This document shows, one piece after another, positions 10,024-18,901 of a DNA stretch of 64,000 nt (position 1 is the first letter of the stretch; every line of letters begins with the position of its first letter). The position numbers were made by a program, and so were the translations under genes. Source of the DNA: Pararhizobium sp. IMCC3301 (lineage in GTDB: Bacteria; Pseudomonadota; Alphaproteobacteria; Rhizobiales; GCA-2746425); the NCBI RefSeq assembly GCF_030758315.1, contig NZ_CP132336.1:4059001-4123000 (forward strand), in the 5' to 3' direction. A model generated the notes under the pieces. That model made no database searches. It saw only the letters and a program-made list of their open reading frames with translations, and was not told the DNA's origin.

Positions 10024-10545
10024 GGCAAGCTGCTTTTTGAATGTATCAGGAACCACTTCAAATAGGACGTCTGCAGGGATGCAGCAAGGGTGCCATTCCA
10101 GGAAGGCTGGCTGATGCTCCGGTTCTGTCGCTGCATCGTGTCACAGAGCGCGCCGGTTGAAGTTTCACCGGCCAGAAAAGTCGGCAAGACCACTTGTCCA
10201 CGGCGCGAACGCAGCAGCTCTTGATTCGCCAACCCATCCGAGCCAATTGAAGCTTGTCAGCCGCGCGGCAGACAGGACACCTCCGTGGTATCAAACTCGG
10301 TGTGGATGAATCAGATTTTGAGGAAACAGTGCTACACCTGTGGGAATTCTGTTGAATCGACAGCAATATTGCTGATCTGTGGCAGTGGTGGGTGTGGATC
10401 AAATGGCCGGCGCATCCGATTTGGAACCTGGCAGCCAGCCTGCGCCTGCCAAATGACACCGCAAGGTTTGCACCTTGACCGGTTTTGTTGCAAATGGGTA
10501 AGACGCTGGCTTACCGTCAGATCGGAATAACAGGGGTTGGGAATT
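10024..10545. promoter_or_regulatory. Divergent intergenic region between msrB and mrpA
   Basis: About 520 bases with no convincing gene. Open frames on both strands here lack family features and ribosome-binding sites. It must hold the promoters for msrB (leftward) and the mrp operon (rightward). Near the mrpA end there is an inverted repeat TTTGCA (10467-10472) / TGCAAA (10489-10494) flanking a TTGACC (a possible -35 element), followed by a GGTAAG / CTTACC stem (10497-10502, 10510-10515) that would sit in the mRNA leader. These are candidates only. Confidence 0.45.
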
Positions 10546-12960
10546 TTGAACGCAGCAATTGATGGCACTTTCATTGCCATTCTGGCTCCCTTTGTAGCCG
10601 CAGCTCTGGCGCCCTTCATCGTGCGTGTGGCCGGCCACCACGGAGCCTGGCTCCTGGCGCTCGTTCCGGCTGGAATTTTTGCTCACTTTCTGGGGTATAT
10701 CGGCCAGACAGCGGGTGGTGCCGGTTTCGCCAATGTCTGGGACTGGTGGCCGGGCATGGGGTGGCCGCTATCTTATCTGATTGATGGTCTGAGCCTGATG
10801 TTTGCCTTGCTGATCAGTGGTATCGGCACGTTTATTATCCTGTATTCCGGCGGTTACATGAAAGGCCATCCGCAGCTTGGCCGGTTTCTGTCTTTCATGT
10901 TCCTGTTCATGGGTGCAATGCAGGGCCTGGTGGTCTCCGACAATCTGATTACTGTGTTCATTTTCTGGGAATTGACCTCGATCACATCTTTCCTGCTGAT
11001 CGGCTTCAACCATACCAAGGAACGCTCGCGCCGCGCAGCCCTTCAGGCACTGGTGGTAACGGGCGGCGGCGGATTGTCGCTGCTGGCCGGTGTTATCATG
11101 GTGCAACTGGTCACCGGCACATCTGATCTGTCGACGCTTCTGACCCAGCCCGGCCTGCTGCAGACCAGCCCATATTATGTACCCATTCTGCTGCTGTTTC
11201 TGGGCGGCGCATTCACCAAATCGGCGCAATTTCCGCTGCATTTCTGGCTGCCCAACGCGATGGAGGCGCCCACGCCGGTTTCCGCCTATCTGCATTCCGC
11301 AACCATGGTCAAGGCCGGTGTTTATCTGTTGATGCGGATTCAGCCGATCATGGGTGATACGATTTTGTGGTCAACCATCCTGCCGATTTTCGGTGGCATG
11401 ACGCTGATCTTCGGCACTATGCTGGCGGCGCGCCAGACCGATCTGAAGCTGATGCTTGCCTACACCACCGTTGCCTCGCTCGGCCTGCTGGTCATGCTCA
11501 CCGGCACCAGCAACGAGATCGCAATTCAGGGTGCGGTGCTGTATCTGTTCGCCCATTCACTGTTCAAGGGCACTTTGTTCATGGTGGCCGGGATCATTGA
11601 TCATGGCACCGGCACTCGGGATCTGACGAAACTCGGCGGGCTGGCCCGCGCCATGCCGGTTACTTTTGGTGCGGCCGTTCTGGCGGCTTTGTCGATGGCC
11701 GGCCTGCCGCCTTTCATCGGCTTTGTCGCCAAGGAAGAAATCTATCTGGGCATCTGGGGCACTTCGCCGCTGTTTCTGGCCCTCACTATCACAGCGGTAA
11801 TCGGCAATGCGCTGATGTTGGTTATGGGCTTTGCTGTGGCTTTCAAGCCTTTTGTGGGGGCAAAAACCGAAACGCCGAAAGCGGCCCATGAAGGGTCCGT
11901 CCTGATGCTGGCGGGACCTGTTGTTTTGTCGATCTGCGGCCTTGCATCGGCTCTGCTGCTGCAATGGACCGCTACCAATCTGATCGGACCGATGGCCTCC
12001 AGCGTGGCTGGCACGCCTTTGGATACTGAACTGCATCTGGTGCCGACTGCCATAAAGATGAATCTGATTCTGTCGATAATTACAGTAGGTCTTGGAATCA
12101 TACTGTTTTTCCGCCTGGCGGCGATGCGCGCGGGTATGAACCGGCTGCTGACTGCAATCGGCTGGGGTCCGGATCTGGGTTTCGACCAGTTTATCAACGG
12201 TTTGGTATTGCTGGCGCACAAGTTGATCCGCTTGGTGCAGCCGGGACAAATGGACCTTTATATGAAGGCCGCCTTTATCGCCACTGCCGCCGCTCTGCTG
12301 GTGCCGCTGATATTGCTCGATGAATTGCCAGCCTGGCCTGAAATGCCGCAGATGCTGTTTTATGAATGGGGCATCATGGCGATTGGGGTAATTGGTCTGA
12401 TTGCGGTGCTGAGTGCCAAAAACCGCCTCACCGCCATTGCGGCTCTCGGCATTCAGGGTTTTGCCGTGGCGCTGCTGTTTATGCTGTTCGGCGCGCCGGA
12501 TCTGTCCTTCACCCAATTCATGGTGGAAACGCTTTCAGTGGTTATTCTGGCCCTGGTGATGACGCGGCTCAGCCTTTGTCAGAATGACCATCGTTCATTC
12601 GGCAAAACCTTGTTTGACGGCACGCTTGCGGTCGCTGTCGGGGGCGGTTTCTTTTTACTGCTGCTGGCGGTGTCACAACAGCCATTCAACACTGAATTGT
12701 CAGACTTTTTCCGTGAACACAGCGTCGAAATCGCCCATGGCCGCAATATTGTAAACGTTATTCTGGTGGACTTCCGCGGTGTGGATACTCTGGGCGAAAT
12801 TTCGGTGGTGGCAATTGCCGGTCTGGCTATTCTGGCCCTGGTCAGGGTGCGCTCAAGAAAGAAGCCCCGCGGAGAGGCCGTGCCGGAGGCTGCTGCCGCA
12901 TCCACTCCCGCCGCCATCACAGACAATGCTGCAGCGCGCGCACAGGAGACATCGATATGA
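10546..12960 (+). CDS. mrpA: Mrp sodium/proton antiporter subunit A
   Basis: Largest subunit of the multi-subunit Mrp (Mnh/Pha) cation/proton antiporter, homologous to NuoL of complex I. It shows many membrane helices, the conserved [13 protein letters not shown] and [14 protein letters not shown] segments, and a C-terminal part with [17 protein letters not shown] typical of MrpA. It encodes about 804 residues. There is an in-frame TAA at 10528 and no ATG before the first helices, so a TTG start is required. TTG at 10546 is preferred over TTG at 10537 because AGGGG ends 9 bases before it. The stop overlaps mrpB (ATGA). Confidence 0.94.
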   Translation: MNAAIDGTFIAILAPFVAAALAPFIVRVAGHHGAWLLALVPAGIFAHFLGYIGQTAGGAGFANVWDWWPGMGWPLSYLIDGLSLMFALLISGIGTFIILYSGGYMKGHPQLGRFLSFMFLFMGAMQGLVVSDNLITVFIFWELTSITSFLLIGFNHTKERSRRAALQALVVTGGGGLSLLAGVIMVQLVTGTSDLSTLLTQPGLLQTSPYYVPILLLFLGGAFTKSAQFPLHFWLPNAMEAPTPVSAYLHSATMVKAGVYLLMRIQPIMGDTILWSTILPIFGGMTLIFGTMLAARQTDLKLMLAYTTVASLGLLVMLTGTSNEIAIQGAVLYLFAHSLFKGTLFMVAGIIDHGTGTRDLTKLGGLARAMPVTFGAAVLAALSMAGLPPFIGFVAKEEIYLGIWGTSPLFLALTITAVIGNALMLVMGFAVAFKPFVGAKTETPKAAHEGSVLMLAGPVVLSICGLASALLLQWTATNLIGPMASSVAGTPLDTELHLVPTAIKMNLILSIITVGLGIILFFRLAAMRAGMNRLLTAIGWGPDLGFDQFINGLVLLAHKLIRLVQPGQMDLYMKAAFIATAAALLVPLILLDELPAWPEMPQMLFYEWGIMAIGVIGLIAVLSAKNRLTAIAALGIQGFAVALLFMLFGAPDLSFTQFMVETLSVVILALVMTRLSLCQNDHRSFGKTLFDGTLAVAVGGGFFLLLLAVSQQPFNTELSDFFREHSVEIAHGRNIVNVILVDFRGVDTLGEISVVAIAGLAILALVRVRSRKKPRGEAVPEAAAASTPAAITDNAAARAQETSI

Positions 12961-13376
12961 GAACAGTGATTTTCCGGACAACTGCGCCCTATCTGACAAG
13001 CCTGATGGTGCTGTTTTCGATCTTTGTGCTGCTGCGCGGCCATAATGAGCCCGGCGGCGGGTTTATCGGCGGGCTCATCGCGGCCTCGGCTTTTGCCATT
13101 TACGGGGTCGCCTGCGGTGTTCCGCCGGTTCGCCGAGCGCTGGTGTTTCATCCCATGTCGATAGCAGGCACGGGTCTGGTTCTGGGCGTTCTGTCGGGCA
13201 TTGTCTCGCTGTTCGCAGGCGTGCCCTTTTTTACCGGCCTGTGGTTCTATCCGACGCTGTTCGGGGTCGAGTTTTCGCTGTCGACTCCGCTGGTGTTTGA
13301 CATTGGGGTCTATCTTGTGGTGCTCGGCACCATTGCCTCGATAGCACTGGGACTTGAAGAGCGGGAGAAACTGTAA
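12957..13376 (+). CDS. mrpB: Mrp antiporter subunit B
   Basis: Small membrane subunit (139 residues, MnhB family). Conserved features are the [13 protein letters not shown] segment near residues 24-36 and four hydrophobic stretches. It is required for assembly and activity of the antiporter in studied systems. The start overlaps the mrpA stop and the stop shares a base with the mrpC start (TAATG at 13374-13378). It is a separate gene here, unlike fused MrpA-MrpB (PhaAB) proteins of some rhizobia. Confidence 0.94.
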   Translation: MRTVIFRTTAPYLTSLMVLFSIFVLLRGHNEPGGGFIGGLIAASAFAIYGVACGVPPVRRALVFHPMSIAGTGLVLGVLSGIVSLFAGVPFFTGLWFYPTLFGVEFSLSTPLVFDIGVYLVVLGTIASIALGLEEREKL

Positions 13377-13753
13377 TGGAAGTTGCGTTTGCCGCTCTGA
13401 TCGGCATCTTTTTCACCGCGGCGGTCTACATGATGCTGTCGCCCCATGTCATCCGCATCCTTTTGGGGGTTGTGGTGCTTGGCAATGCAGTCAACCTTCT
13501 GATTTTCAGCAGTGGTCGTCTCACCCGTGAAGTGCCGCCGATTGTGCCCGACGGACTGACTGTGGCCGAACCGACGATTGCAAATCCTTTGCCTCAGGCT
13601 CTGGTTCTGACGGCGATTGTGATTTCCTTTTCCTTCTTCGCCTTTCTGTTGACCCTGGCCTATCGCGCCTATCAGGAACTGGGCACGGATGATACGGACG
13701 ATATGCGTATCGCGGAACCGGCTGATGAAGCCGCTCCGCCGACCGGATATTAG
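13376..13753 (+). CDS. mrpC: Mrp antiporter subunit C
   Basis: NuoK-like subunit with three membrane helices (125 residues). The middle helix contains VLGNAVNLLIF, and the PQALVLTAIVISF segment before the third helix is typical. It is coupled to mrpB by a one-base overlap. Its TAG stop is formed by the first bases of a short intergenic element (TAGAGCGTTTC). A gap of 116 bases to mrpD follows, the only long gap in the operon. Confidence 0.95.
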   Translation: MEVAFAALIGIFFTAAVYMMLSPHVIRILLGVVVLGNAVNLLIFSSGRLTREVPPIVPDGLTVAEPTIANPLPQALVLTAIVISFSFFAFLLTLAYRAYQELGTDDTDDMRIAEPADEAAPPTGY

Positions 13754-13780
13754 AGCGTTTCATGTTTGGATTGAACCATG
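13751..13780 (+). repeat. Half-palindromic intergenic repeat, copy 1
   Basis: The element starts TAGAGCGTTTCATG and supplies the mrpC stop codon. Short elements beginning in this way are common between genes in Rhizobiales, often as full palindromes; here only the left arm is clear. A related string, TAGAGCATTTCC, forms the ccmE stop at 33182. Boundaries are approximate. Confidence 0.4.
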
Positions 13781-13804
13781 TGTTGAACTGGATCACCAAA
13801 GGGC

Positions 13805-13822
13805 GGGCGGGCAACCCCGCCC
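13805..13822 (+). promoter_or_regulatory. All-GC hairpin between mrpC and mrpD
   Basis: Perfect 7-bp stem GGGCGGG / CCCGCCC with a CAAC loop. No T-run follows, so it is not a standard terminator. It could act as an RNA processing or stability element that sets the ratio of A-B-C to D-G subunits (inference). Confidence 0.5.
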
Positions 13823-13869
13823 AAACGATACAATGCAAACAGGCAATGGTTTAGGGCAGAGAGCGCACT

Positions 13870-15558
13870 ATGGCAAAACACGCAATACAGGCCGCCGATA
13901 TCAGCCGGGCGATGGTGATAGACTCACCAGCGCTGGCGGACTGGCTGGTGGTTGCGCCGATTATCATCTGTTTGCTCGGCGGGGCATTTTTGCTCACTCA
14001 GCGAAAAAACACCGTGCTGCAGGGACGCACGGCGATCGCCATACTGGCATTGCTGGTGGCTGCCTGTATCGGGCTTTTGGTGCATGTCATCAATAACGGG
14101 CCGATTGTCATGACGATGGGGCGCTGGTTGCCGCCCTTCGGCATCAGCTTTGCAGTCGATATCTTAAGTGCACTCCTGGCGCTTGTCGGTGCCCTGGTGG
14201 CGTTTTTCTCCGGTCTCTACGCATTGACCGAAATAGAAACCCATGAGCGGCGCTACGGGTTCTTTCCGTTTCTCGTCCTTTTGATGGCTGGTGTCAGCGG
14301 GGCTTTCCTGACCGGCGATATTTTCAATCTTTATGTCTGGTTTGAAGTGTTGCTGATTGCCTCTTTTGGTCTGCTGATCCTGGGCAACGAAAAACCTCAA
14401 CTCGACGGCGCGGTCAAATATGCTTTTCTGAATCTGATTGCGACCACCCTGTTTCTGATTGCAACCGGCTATCTTTACGGACTGGTTGGAACACTCAACA
14501 TGGCGGATATCGCAATTCGGGTGGCGGCTCTGCCTGACGGGGCTCCGATCCATACCATTGCCGCGATTTATCTCGTCGCATTCGCCATGAAAGCGGCTGC
14601 GTTTCCCCTGTTCAGCTGGCTTCCGGCCGCATACCATACGCCGCGCATCGTCGTATCCGCTGTGTTTGCCGGTCTGCTGACAAAGGTCGGCGTCTATGCA
14701 CTGCTGCGCACGCTGGTGATGCTGATGCCTGGCTCACTACTGATCTTTTCTGATGTTCTGGTCTGGATTGCCGCCGCCACTATGCTGATCGGCGTGCTTG
14801 GCGCTCTGGCTCAAAACGACATTCGCCGCACGATGGGATATCTGGTTATTTCCGGGATCGGTTCCATGCTGGCTGGTATTGCGCTGACGTCGGATCTGGG
14901 CCTGATGGGGGCAATTCTGTATGCGGTTCATTCCATGATTGTAATGACAGCGCTGTATATGGTGTGCGGATTGATGATCCGTCAGGCCGGCTCCCATGAT
15001 CTGCGCCAGCTTGGTGGGCTTTATGGGCGCGACCCGTTTTTGTCCGCGCTGTTTCTGATCCTGGCCTTTGCCGTGTCGGGTCTGCCGCCCTTTTCCGGCT
15101 TCTGGCCGAAACTGACCCTGGTTCAGGCGTCGCTGGCAGGAAGCAATGGCTGGCTCGCGGCCGCCATATTGCTGACCGGTCTTTTCACCACGATTGCGGT
15201 GGGCCGGATCTGGATCATGAGCTTCTGGCGCGGCGGCCCGGTTGGAACCCCTGATGGCGAGTCCATAGCGCTTCACACCATGCCGAAACTTGATCCGGCA
15301 AACCGGCGCGATCTGCTGTTTCCGATCATCGGCCTGACCGCTCTGGTGGTCGCACTTGGTATTTTCCCCCGGCCTTACCTCAATATTGCGGCAGGAGGTG
15401 CCGGTGGGCTGCTGTTTGAGCAATCCTATATCCGGGCTGTTCTGGGCGAGGCTGCTGTAGCACCTGAAATGCAGCCGCAGGCGGAAACGGAGAATGAGCC
15501 GGAAGTCGGGTCTGGTGACAGCCTGTCACAGGACGATAATTCAGGAGATGGGACATGA
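13870..15558 (+). CDS. mrpD: Mrp antiporter subunit D
   Basis: NuoM/NuoN-like proton-translocating subunit with many membrane helices (562 residues from this ATG). Conserved stretches include GDIFNLYVWFEVLLIASFG, the FAMKAAAFPLFSWLP lysine helix and the SGLPPFSGFWPK loop. The start is uncertain: the ribosome-binding site (GAGAG) is weak, and an ATG at 13912 would also leave a complete protein. The C-terminal tail of about 35 residues is acidic and polar, which is longer than usual. The stop overlaps mrpE (ATGA). Confidence 0.94.
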   Translation: MAKHAIQAADISRAMVIDSPALADWLVVAPIIICLLGGAFLLTQRKNTVLQGRTAIAILALLVAACIGLLVHVINNGPIVMTMGRWLPPFGISFAVDILSALLALVGALVAFFSGLYALTEIETHERRYGFFPFLVLLMAGVSGAFLTGDIFNLYVWFEVLLIASFGLLILGNEKPQLDGAVKYAFLNLIATTLFLIATGYLYGLVGTLNMADIAIRVAALPDGAPIHTIAAIYLVAFAMKAAAFPLFSWLPAAYHTPRIVVSAVFAGLLTKVGVYALLRTLVMLMPGSLLIFSDVLVWIAAATMLIGVLGALAQNDIRRTMGYLVISGIGSMLAGIALTSDLGLMGAILYAVHSMIVMTALYMVCGLMIRQAGSHDLRQLGGLYGRDPFLSALFLILAFAVSGLPPFSGFWPKLTLVQASLAGSNGWLAAAILLTGLFTTIAVGRIWIMSFWRGGPVGTPDGESIALHTMPKLDPANRRDLLFPIIGLTALVVALGIFPRPYLNIAAGGAGGLLFEQSYIRAVLGEAAVAPEMQPQAETENEPEVGSGDSLSQDDNSGDGT

Positions 15559-16031
15559 ATTCGCTGTTTCTCATAAACATTCTGATGGCCCTGGTCTGGG
15601 CGGCGATCACCGGCTCATTCAGTCTCCCAAGCCTGTTGTTTGGTTTTGCGCTGTCGGCGCTGGCATTGTCGCTGATCCGCGAGCAGGTCGGGACGGTCGG
15701 CTATATGAGTCGTTCGCGACGGGTTATCAGTCTGTTCCTGCTGTTCCTCTATGAATTGGTTCTGTCCGCCCTGTCTGTGGCAAAGCTCGTCCTGTCACCG
15801 CGTATGGCGATCAATCCGGCTTTTATCGCCTATCCGTTGCGTGTGGATAAGGATTTTGAAATTACCATATTGGCCAATCTGATCACCCTGACGCCGGGAA
15901 CACTGTCTGTTGATGTCTCGCCGGACCGCCGGACCCTTTATATTCACGCCATCAACGTCACAGATGAGGAAGCCTTGAAGCGGGATATCGCTGAAGGCTT
16001 CGAGATGAAAATCATGGAGGCATTCCGATGA
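15555..16031 (+). CDS. mrpE: Mrp antiporter subunit E
   Basis: Small membrane subunit (158 residues). It has two hydrophobic segments near the N-terminus and the family motif TLTPGTLSVDVSPDRRTLYIH in the cytosolic part. It is translationally coupled on both sides through ATGA overlaps (15555-15558 and 16028-16031). Other Mrp systems need MrpE for full activity although it is not itself a transport channel. Confidence 0.94.
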   Translation: MNSLFLINILMALVWAAITGSFSLPSLLFGFALSALALSLIREQVGTVGYMSRSRRVISLFLLFLYELVLSALSVAKLVLSPRMAINPAFIAYPLRVDKDFEITILANLITLTPGTLSVDVSPDRRTLYIHAINVTDEEALKRDIAEGFEMKIMEAFR

Positions 16032-16390
16032 TTTTTGCTGAAAGCTTTCTGGATATCTCGATCAATATCTCGCTGGCCATGCTTGTCTCGGCATTTCTGC
16101 TCATCATCGTGCGGATTGTTCGCGGTCCAACTTTACCGGACAGGGTTCTGGCACTCGACATGCTGGTTGCGGTTGGAATTGGTTTTATCGCTGTGATCGG
16201 CATCAAAACCGGTTTTTTTCTGTATATCGACGTTGCCATTGCGCTCGGCCTGATCGGGTTCCTGGCCACGGTCGCTTTCGCCCGCTATGTGTTGAGCCGC
16301 GGCTCGACGGTGGACGAAGCGCCCGATCCTGAAGGGGATCTGAATATTATAAATCAGGAAACCCGGCACAGTGCAGCAGGAGAAGAATGA
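16028..16390 (+). CDS. mrpF: Mrp antiporter subunit F
   Basis: Three-helix membrane subunit of 120 residues. The conserved RIVRGPTLPDRVLALDMLV segment and the acidic residue in the second helix are typical of MrpF. The C-terminal 30 residues are polar and acidic. The start overlaps mrpE and the stop overlaps mrpG, in both cases ATGA. Confidence 0.94.
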   Translation: MIFAESFLDISINISLAMLVSAFLLIIVRIVRGPTLPDRVLALDMLVAVGIGFIAVIGIKTGFFLYIDVAIALGLIGFLATVAFARYVLSRGSTVDEAPDPEGDLNIINQETRHSAAGEE

Positions 16391-16755
16391 TGCAGGATAT
16401 TATTTTTGTTGTCACCGGCATCTTCATTCTGATCGGATCCGGCTTTGCAGTTATCGCCGCTATTGGCCTTGTTCGATTGCCGGATCTGTATACCAGAACA
16501 CACGCGGCCAGTAAGGCTGGCACGCTCGGCTCCGGTATGATGTTGCTGGCCCTGGCTGTGTTCTCCCAAGAACTGGACGTGGTCACACGGGCGATTGCCG
16601 CCATTATTTTCTTTCTGCTGACAACACCCATTTCCTCGCACCTGCTGGCCCGCAGCGCCTATATTGTAGGGTATCGGCCGGAGCCTTCGACTCGTTGCGA
16701 AGCCATGAATGATTTTCTGAGCGATGAACAACGCCAACCCAGTACGTTGGAATGA
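16387..16755 (+). CDS. mrpG: Mrp antiporter subunit G
   Basis: Last subunit of the operon (122 residues, three helices). The motifs GLVRLPDLYTRTHAASKAGTL and TTPISSHLLARSAY are characteristic of MrpG/PhaG. With it the operon holds all seven subunits A-G, so the antiporter should be functional. No strong terminator follows directly; two dyads downstream (16821 and 16885) are candidates. Confidence 0.95.
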   Translation: MMQDIIFVVTGIFILIGSGFAVIAAIGLVRLPDLYTRTHAASKAGTLGSGMMLLALAVFSQELDVVTRAIAAIIFFLLTTPISSHLLARSAYIVGYRPEPSTRCEAMNDFLSDEQRQPSTLE

Positions 16756-17059
16756 GGTCGCTCGATACACGGTGAATACACCAACACAACTATAAATATG
16801 CAAATTGGTTATTAGCGCATCGAAGTTGAACTTCGGTGCCTCTGTCCATGCGTCAAATTGAAGCAGATTTGGAATTGGTGCTTTGATTGAGACCACTCAA
16901 TCTATTTTACACCGTTAGCGGTGGGTCAAATAACGAGCGCTGCTTCAATACATTTTCAGAGGATATTGTTTTTCCATGTTTTTGGTTGTTATTTTACAAC
17001 ACTTGCCCTAGATACATCCGATATAGTGTTAGATAAAGACATACATGGAGTATAATTCG
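16756..17059. promoter_or_regulatory. AT-rich region between mrpG and mucR with two dyads
   Basis: About 300 bases without a gene, much richer in A and T than the flanks. It contains a perfect 15-base palindrome (CGAAGTT-G-AACTTCG, 16821-16835) and, 50 bases on, a 7-bp stem GATTGAG / CTCAATC with an ACCA loop (16885-16902) followed by TATTTT. The second could be a weak terminator for mrp. The first looks more like an operator. MucR-type proteins are known to bind AT-rich DNA and often repress their own gene, so autoregulation here is plausible but unproven. Confidence 0.45.
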
Positions 17060-17503
17060 ATGAGTGAAACAAGTTCAGCTGGTTTGGTGGAGAGCGATCT
17101 GATTGACCTTACCGCTGATATTGTTGCTGCTTATGTTAGCAATAATGCGGTTGCAGGTTCAGATCTGCCTGGAATCATTACCAATGTACATCAGGCATTG
17201 GTGAATATCAGTGAAAAAGACAGTGAGCCGGAGCCGGAGCCTTTAGTACCTGCTGTTTCTCCGCGCCGGTCGATCACGCCGGAATATCTGATCTGCCTGG
17301 AAGACGGCAAGAAGTTTAAATCTCTGAAACGTCATCTGCGCACGCATTACGATCTGTCGCCGGAAGAGTACCGGGAAAAATGGGGTCTTGCGCCGGATTA
17401 TCCGATGGTTGCGCCAAGCTATGCGCGGGCACGATCCGAGCTTGCCAAACAGATGGGCCTTGGTCGTGGCACCCAGAAACGTGGACGCCGTCCGAAGAAA
17501 TAA
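17060..17503 (+). CDS. mucR: MucR/Ros-family transcriptional regulator
   Basis: Zinc-finger regulator of about 147 residues, known in rhizobia and Brucella to control exopolysaccharide, motility and many silenced genes. The start at 17060 is preferred over ATG 17045 because GGAG lies 9 bases before it. The N-terminal half is the oligomerisation region. The finger is C79-xx-D82-x9-H92-xxx-H96, followed by the diagnostic SPEEYREKWGLAPDYPMVAP stretch and a basic tail ending RGRRPKK. An aspartate stands where Ros has the second cysteine, as in several relatives. It is monocistronic, with a strong terminator behind it. Confidence 0.95.
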   Translation: MSETSSAGLVESDLIDLTADIVAAYVSNNAVAGSDLPGIITNVHQALVNISEKDSEPEPEPLVPAVSPRRSITPEYLICLEDGKKFKSLKRHLRTHYDLSPEEYREKWGLAPDYPMVAPSYARARSELAKQMGLGRGTQKRGRRPKK

Positions 17504-17544
17504 ATGGCCAGTGCTGGCTGAACAGCCGAACTGCACACAAACCG

Positions 17545-17575
17545 AAAGCCCGAAGATCATTTCTTCGGGCTTTTT
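17545..17575 (+). terminator. Rho-independent terminator of mucR
   Basis: A 12-bp perfect stem AAAGCCCGAAGA / TCTTCGGGCTTT with a TCATT loop, ending in a run of five T. It lies 42 bases after the mucR stop. Confidence 0.9.
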
Positions 17576-17692
17576 GAGTCTGATCGCGGGCGGTTGGCTT
17601 GCGGTCCACCGGGCCAGGGTCAATTGGAAGCGGCCTCAAATCCGGCATCATCGCTCACAGCCGGCAACTTGGCTCACAGCCGGCATCATTGT

Positions 17693-18106
17693 TCAAAGAA
17701 TGTGTTTTGCCTCTGCACGAATCCTTTGCAACATGGAATTCAGGCCATTTGATCGTTGTGCGGAGATGTGTTCGCGCAACTGGATTTCGTCAAAAATGGC
17801 TTCCGCATCCAGATCGGAAATTTCGCGCGCGGTCTTGTCATTGAAAATCGCAAGGGTGATGCAGACCAGTCCACGAACAATATGCGCGTCGCTGTTGCCC
17901 AGAAAATGCAATATTTTTTGACCGTCCTGTTCCCTCACTGAGGACGAGAGCCAAACCTGGCTGGCACAGCCTATGACCTTATTGGCATCGACCTGAAGCG
18001 CCTCCGGCATGGGTTCCAGTTCCTTGCCCAGCTCGATCACATATTTATAGCGGTCTTCCCATTCATCCAGATAGGAGAAATTTTCAACGATTTCCGTGAT
18101 GTTCAT
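17693..18106 (-). CDS. sufE: SufE-family cysteine desulfurase activator
   Basis: Accepts sulfur from a cysteine desulfurase such as SufS for iron-sulfur cluster assembly in the cytosol. The active cysteine is C47 in VIGCASQVW, and the flanking YKYVIELGKELEPMP is typical. The start at 18106 (MNITEIVENF) gives the family length of 137 residues; the longer frame would need a TTG at 18160. No suf genes are next to it, so it is a stand-alone sufE. It lies downstream of the DUF5330 gene on the same strand. Confidence 0.92.
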   Translation of the reverse strand: MNITEIVENFSYLDEWEDRYKYVIELGKELEPMPEALQVDANKVIGCASQVWLSSSVREQDGQKILHFLGNSDAHIVRGLVCITLAIFNDKTAREISDLDAEAIFDEIQLREHISAQRSNGLNSMLQRIRAEAKHIL

Positions 18107-18220
18107 CAGACCTGTCTTTGGCAAAGCTGTATTGCCCAGAGATATAGTGGCTTTCGCCAATGAGTAAACGTCACTTTTCAGCAGTGGCCCGGATTTACTG
18201 CCGCTGGCTAAGTGAGTGGT

Positions 18221-18625
18221 TCAGGTGACGGGGCGTGCGCGTGGTGTCGGTGTGCCAAAAACGGGAGTTGTCTCACTCTGTACTTTACCGGGGTCCGATT
18301 TCGTCGTCAGGCTTGCAGGTGTGCTGTCAACATGTGGCACGACAGGCACTTTTTCGGACTCCTCAGGGGCATCTTCGTCCGAGGAAGTCAGCAATTGCTG
18401 CGCCCCGTATTTAGCCTTGTAGCCAAATGCGACCGCCGCCTTGCCTCCGGTTGCACAGGTTTCCGGGTTGCGCGCACAGAAACCGGATAAGTCACGAACG
18501 GTTGCAGCCGCAGCCCCGATCGCTTCAAACGGAGAAATCGGTTCAATTTTGTTCTTGTCTTCGGGTGCCACTGGCAACAACACAAAGACAACGGAGAGCC
18601 AGAAAATGGAACGTATGAAAAACAT
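18221..18625 (-). CDS. DUF5330-type small membrane-anchored protein
   Basis: A 134-residue protein with an N-terminal hydrophobic segment (about residues 4-20) and a conserved middle part, ISPFEAIGAAAATVRDLSGFC, with two cysteines (CARNPETC). The C-terminal third is Pro/Ser/Thr-rich and probably disordered. It resembles a family I know only as DUF5330, restricted mainly to Rhizobiales. Function is unknown. It probably faces the periplasm. It is divergent from the sensor kinase at 18902 across about 275 bases. Confidence 0.7.
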   Translation of the reverse strand: MFFIRSIFWLSVVFVLLPVAPEDKNKIEPISPFEAIGAAAATVRDLSGFCARNPETCATGGKAAVAFGYKAKYGAQQLLTSSDEDAPEESEKVPVVPHVDSTPASLTTKSDPGKVQSETTPVFGTPTPRARPVT

Positions 18626-18901
18626 ACAGAAGAACTCGACGATCTGTTCCGGGGTTAAAGCGCAATTATGCGGCAGGCAAATTGAAAATACATAGAAAAC
18701 TGGTTTTGAAATTGAATCAAATTGTAATGGATGTATATGGCGAAGAAAAGGAGAACTGTGGAAGCCAGCTTTATGGCAGGGTCTGTCCGCTCTTCACAGG
18801 CTGTTAACCCTGTTTTCCGGTTTTCTGCAGATTGAATGCAAATTCCGGCTGTTACGGCACCTGACGGGAGTGTCTTAGCCTTACGGTAAACCTTGACTGC
18901 G

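Noticed and set aside
10058-10459. Possible small gene in the msrB-mrpA gap
   Set aside because: Cysteine- and arginine-rich translation without a recognisable motif, no good ribosome-binding site, and competing frames of similar length on the other strand.
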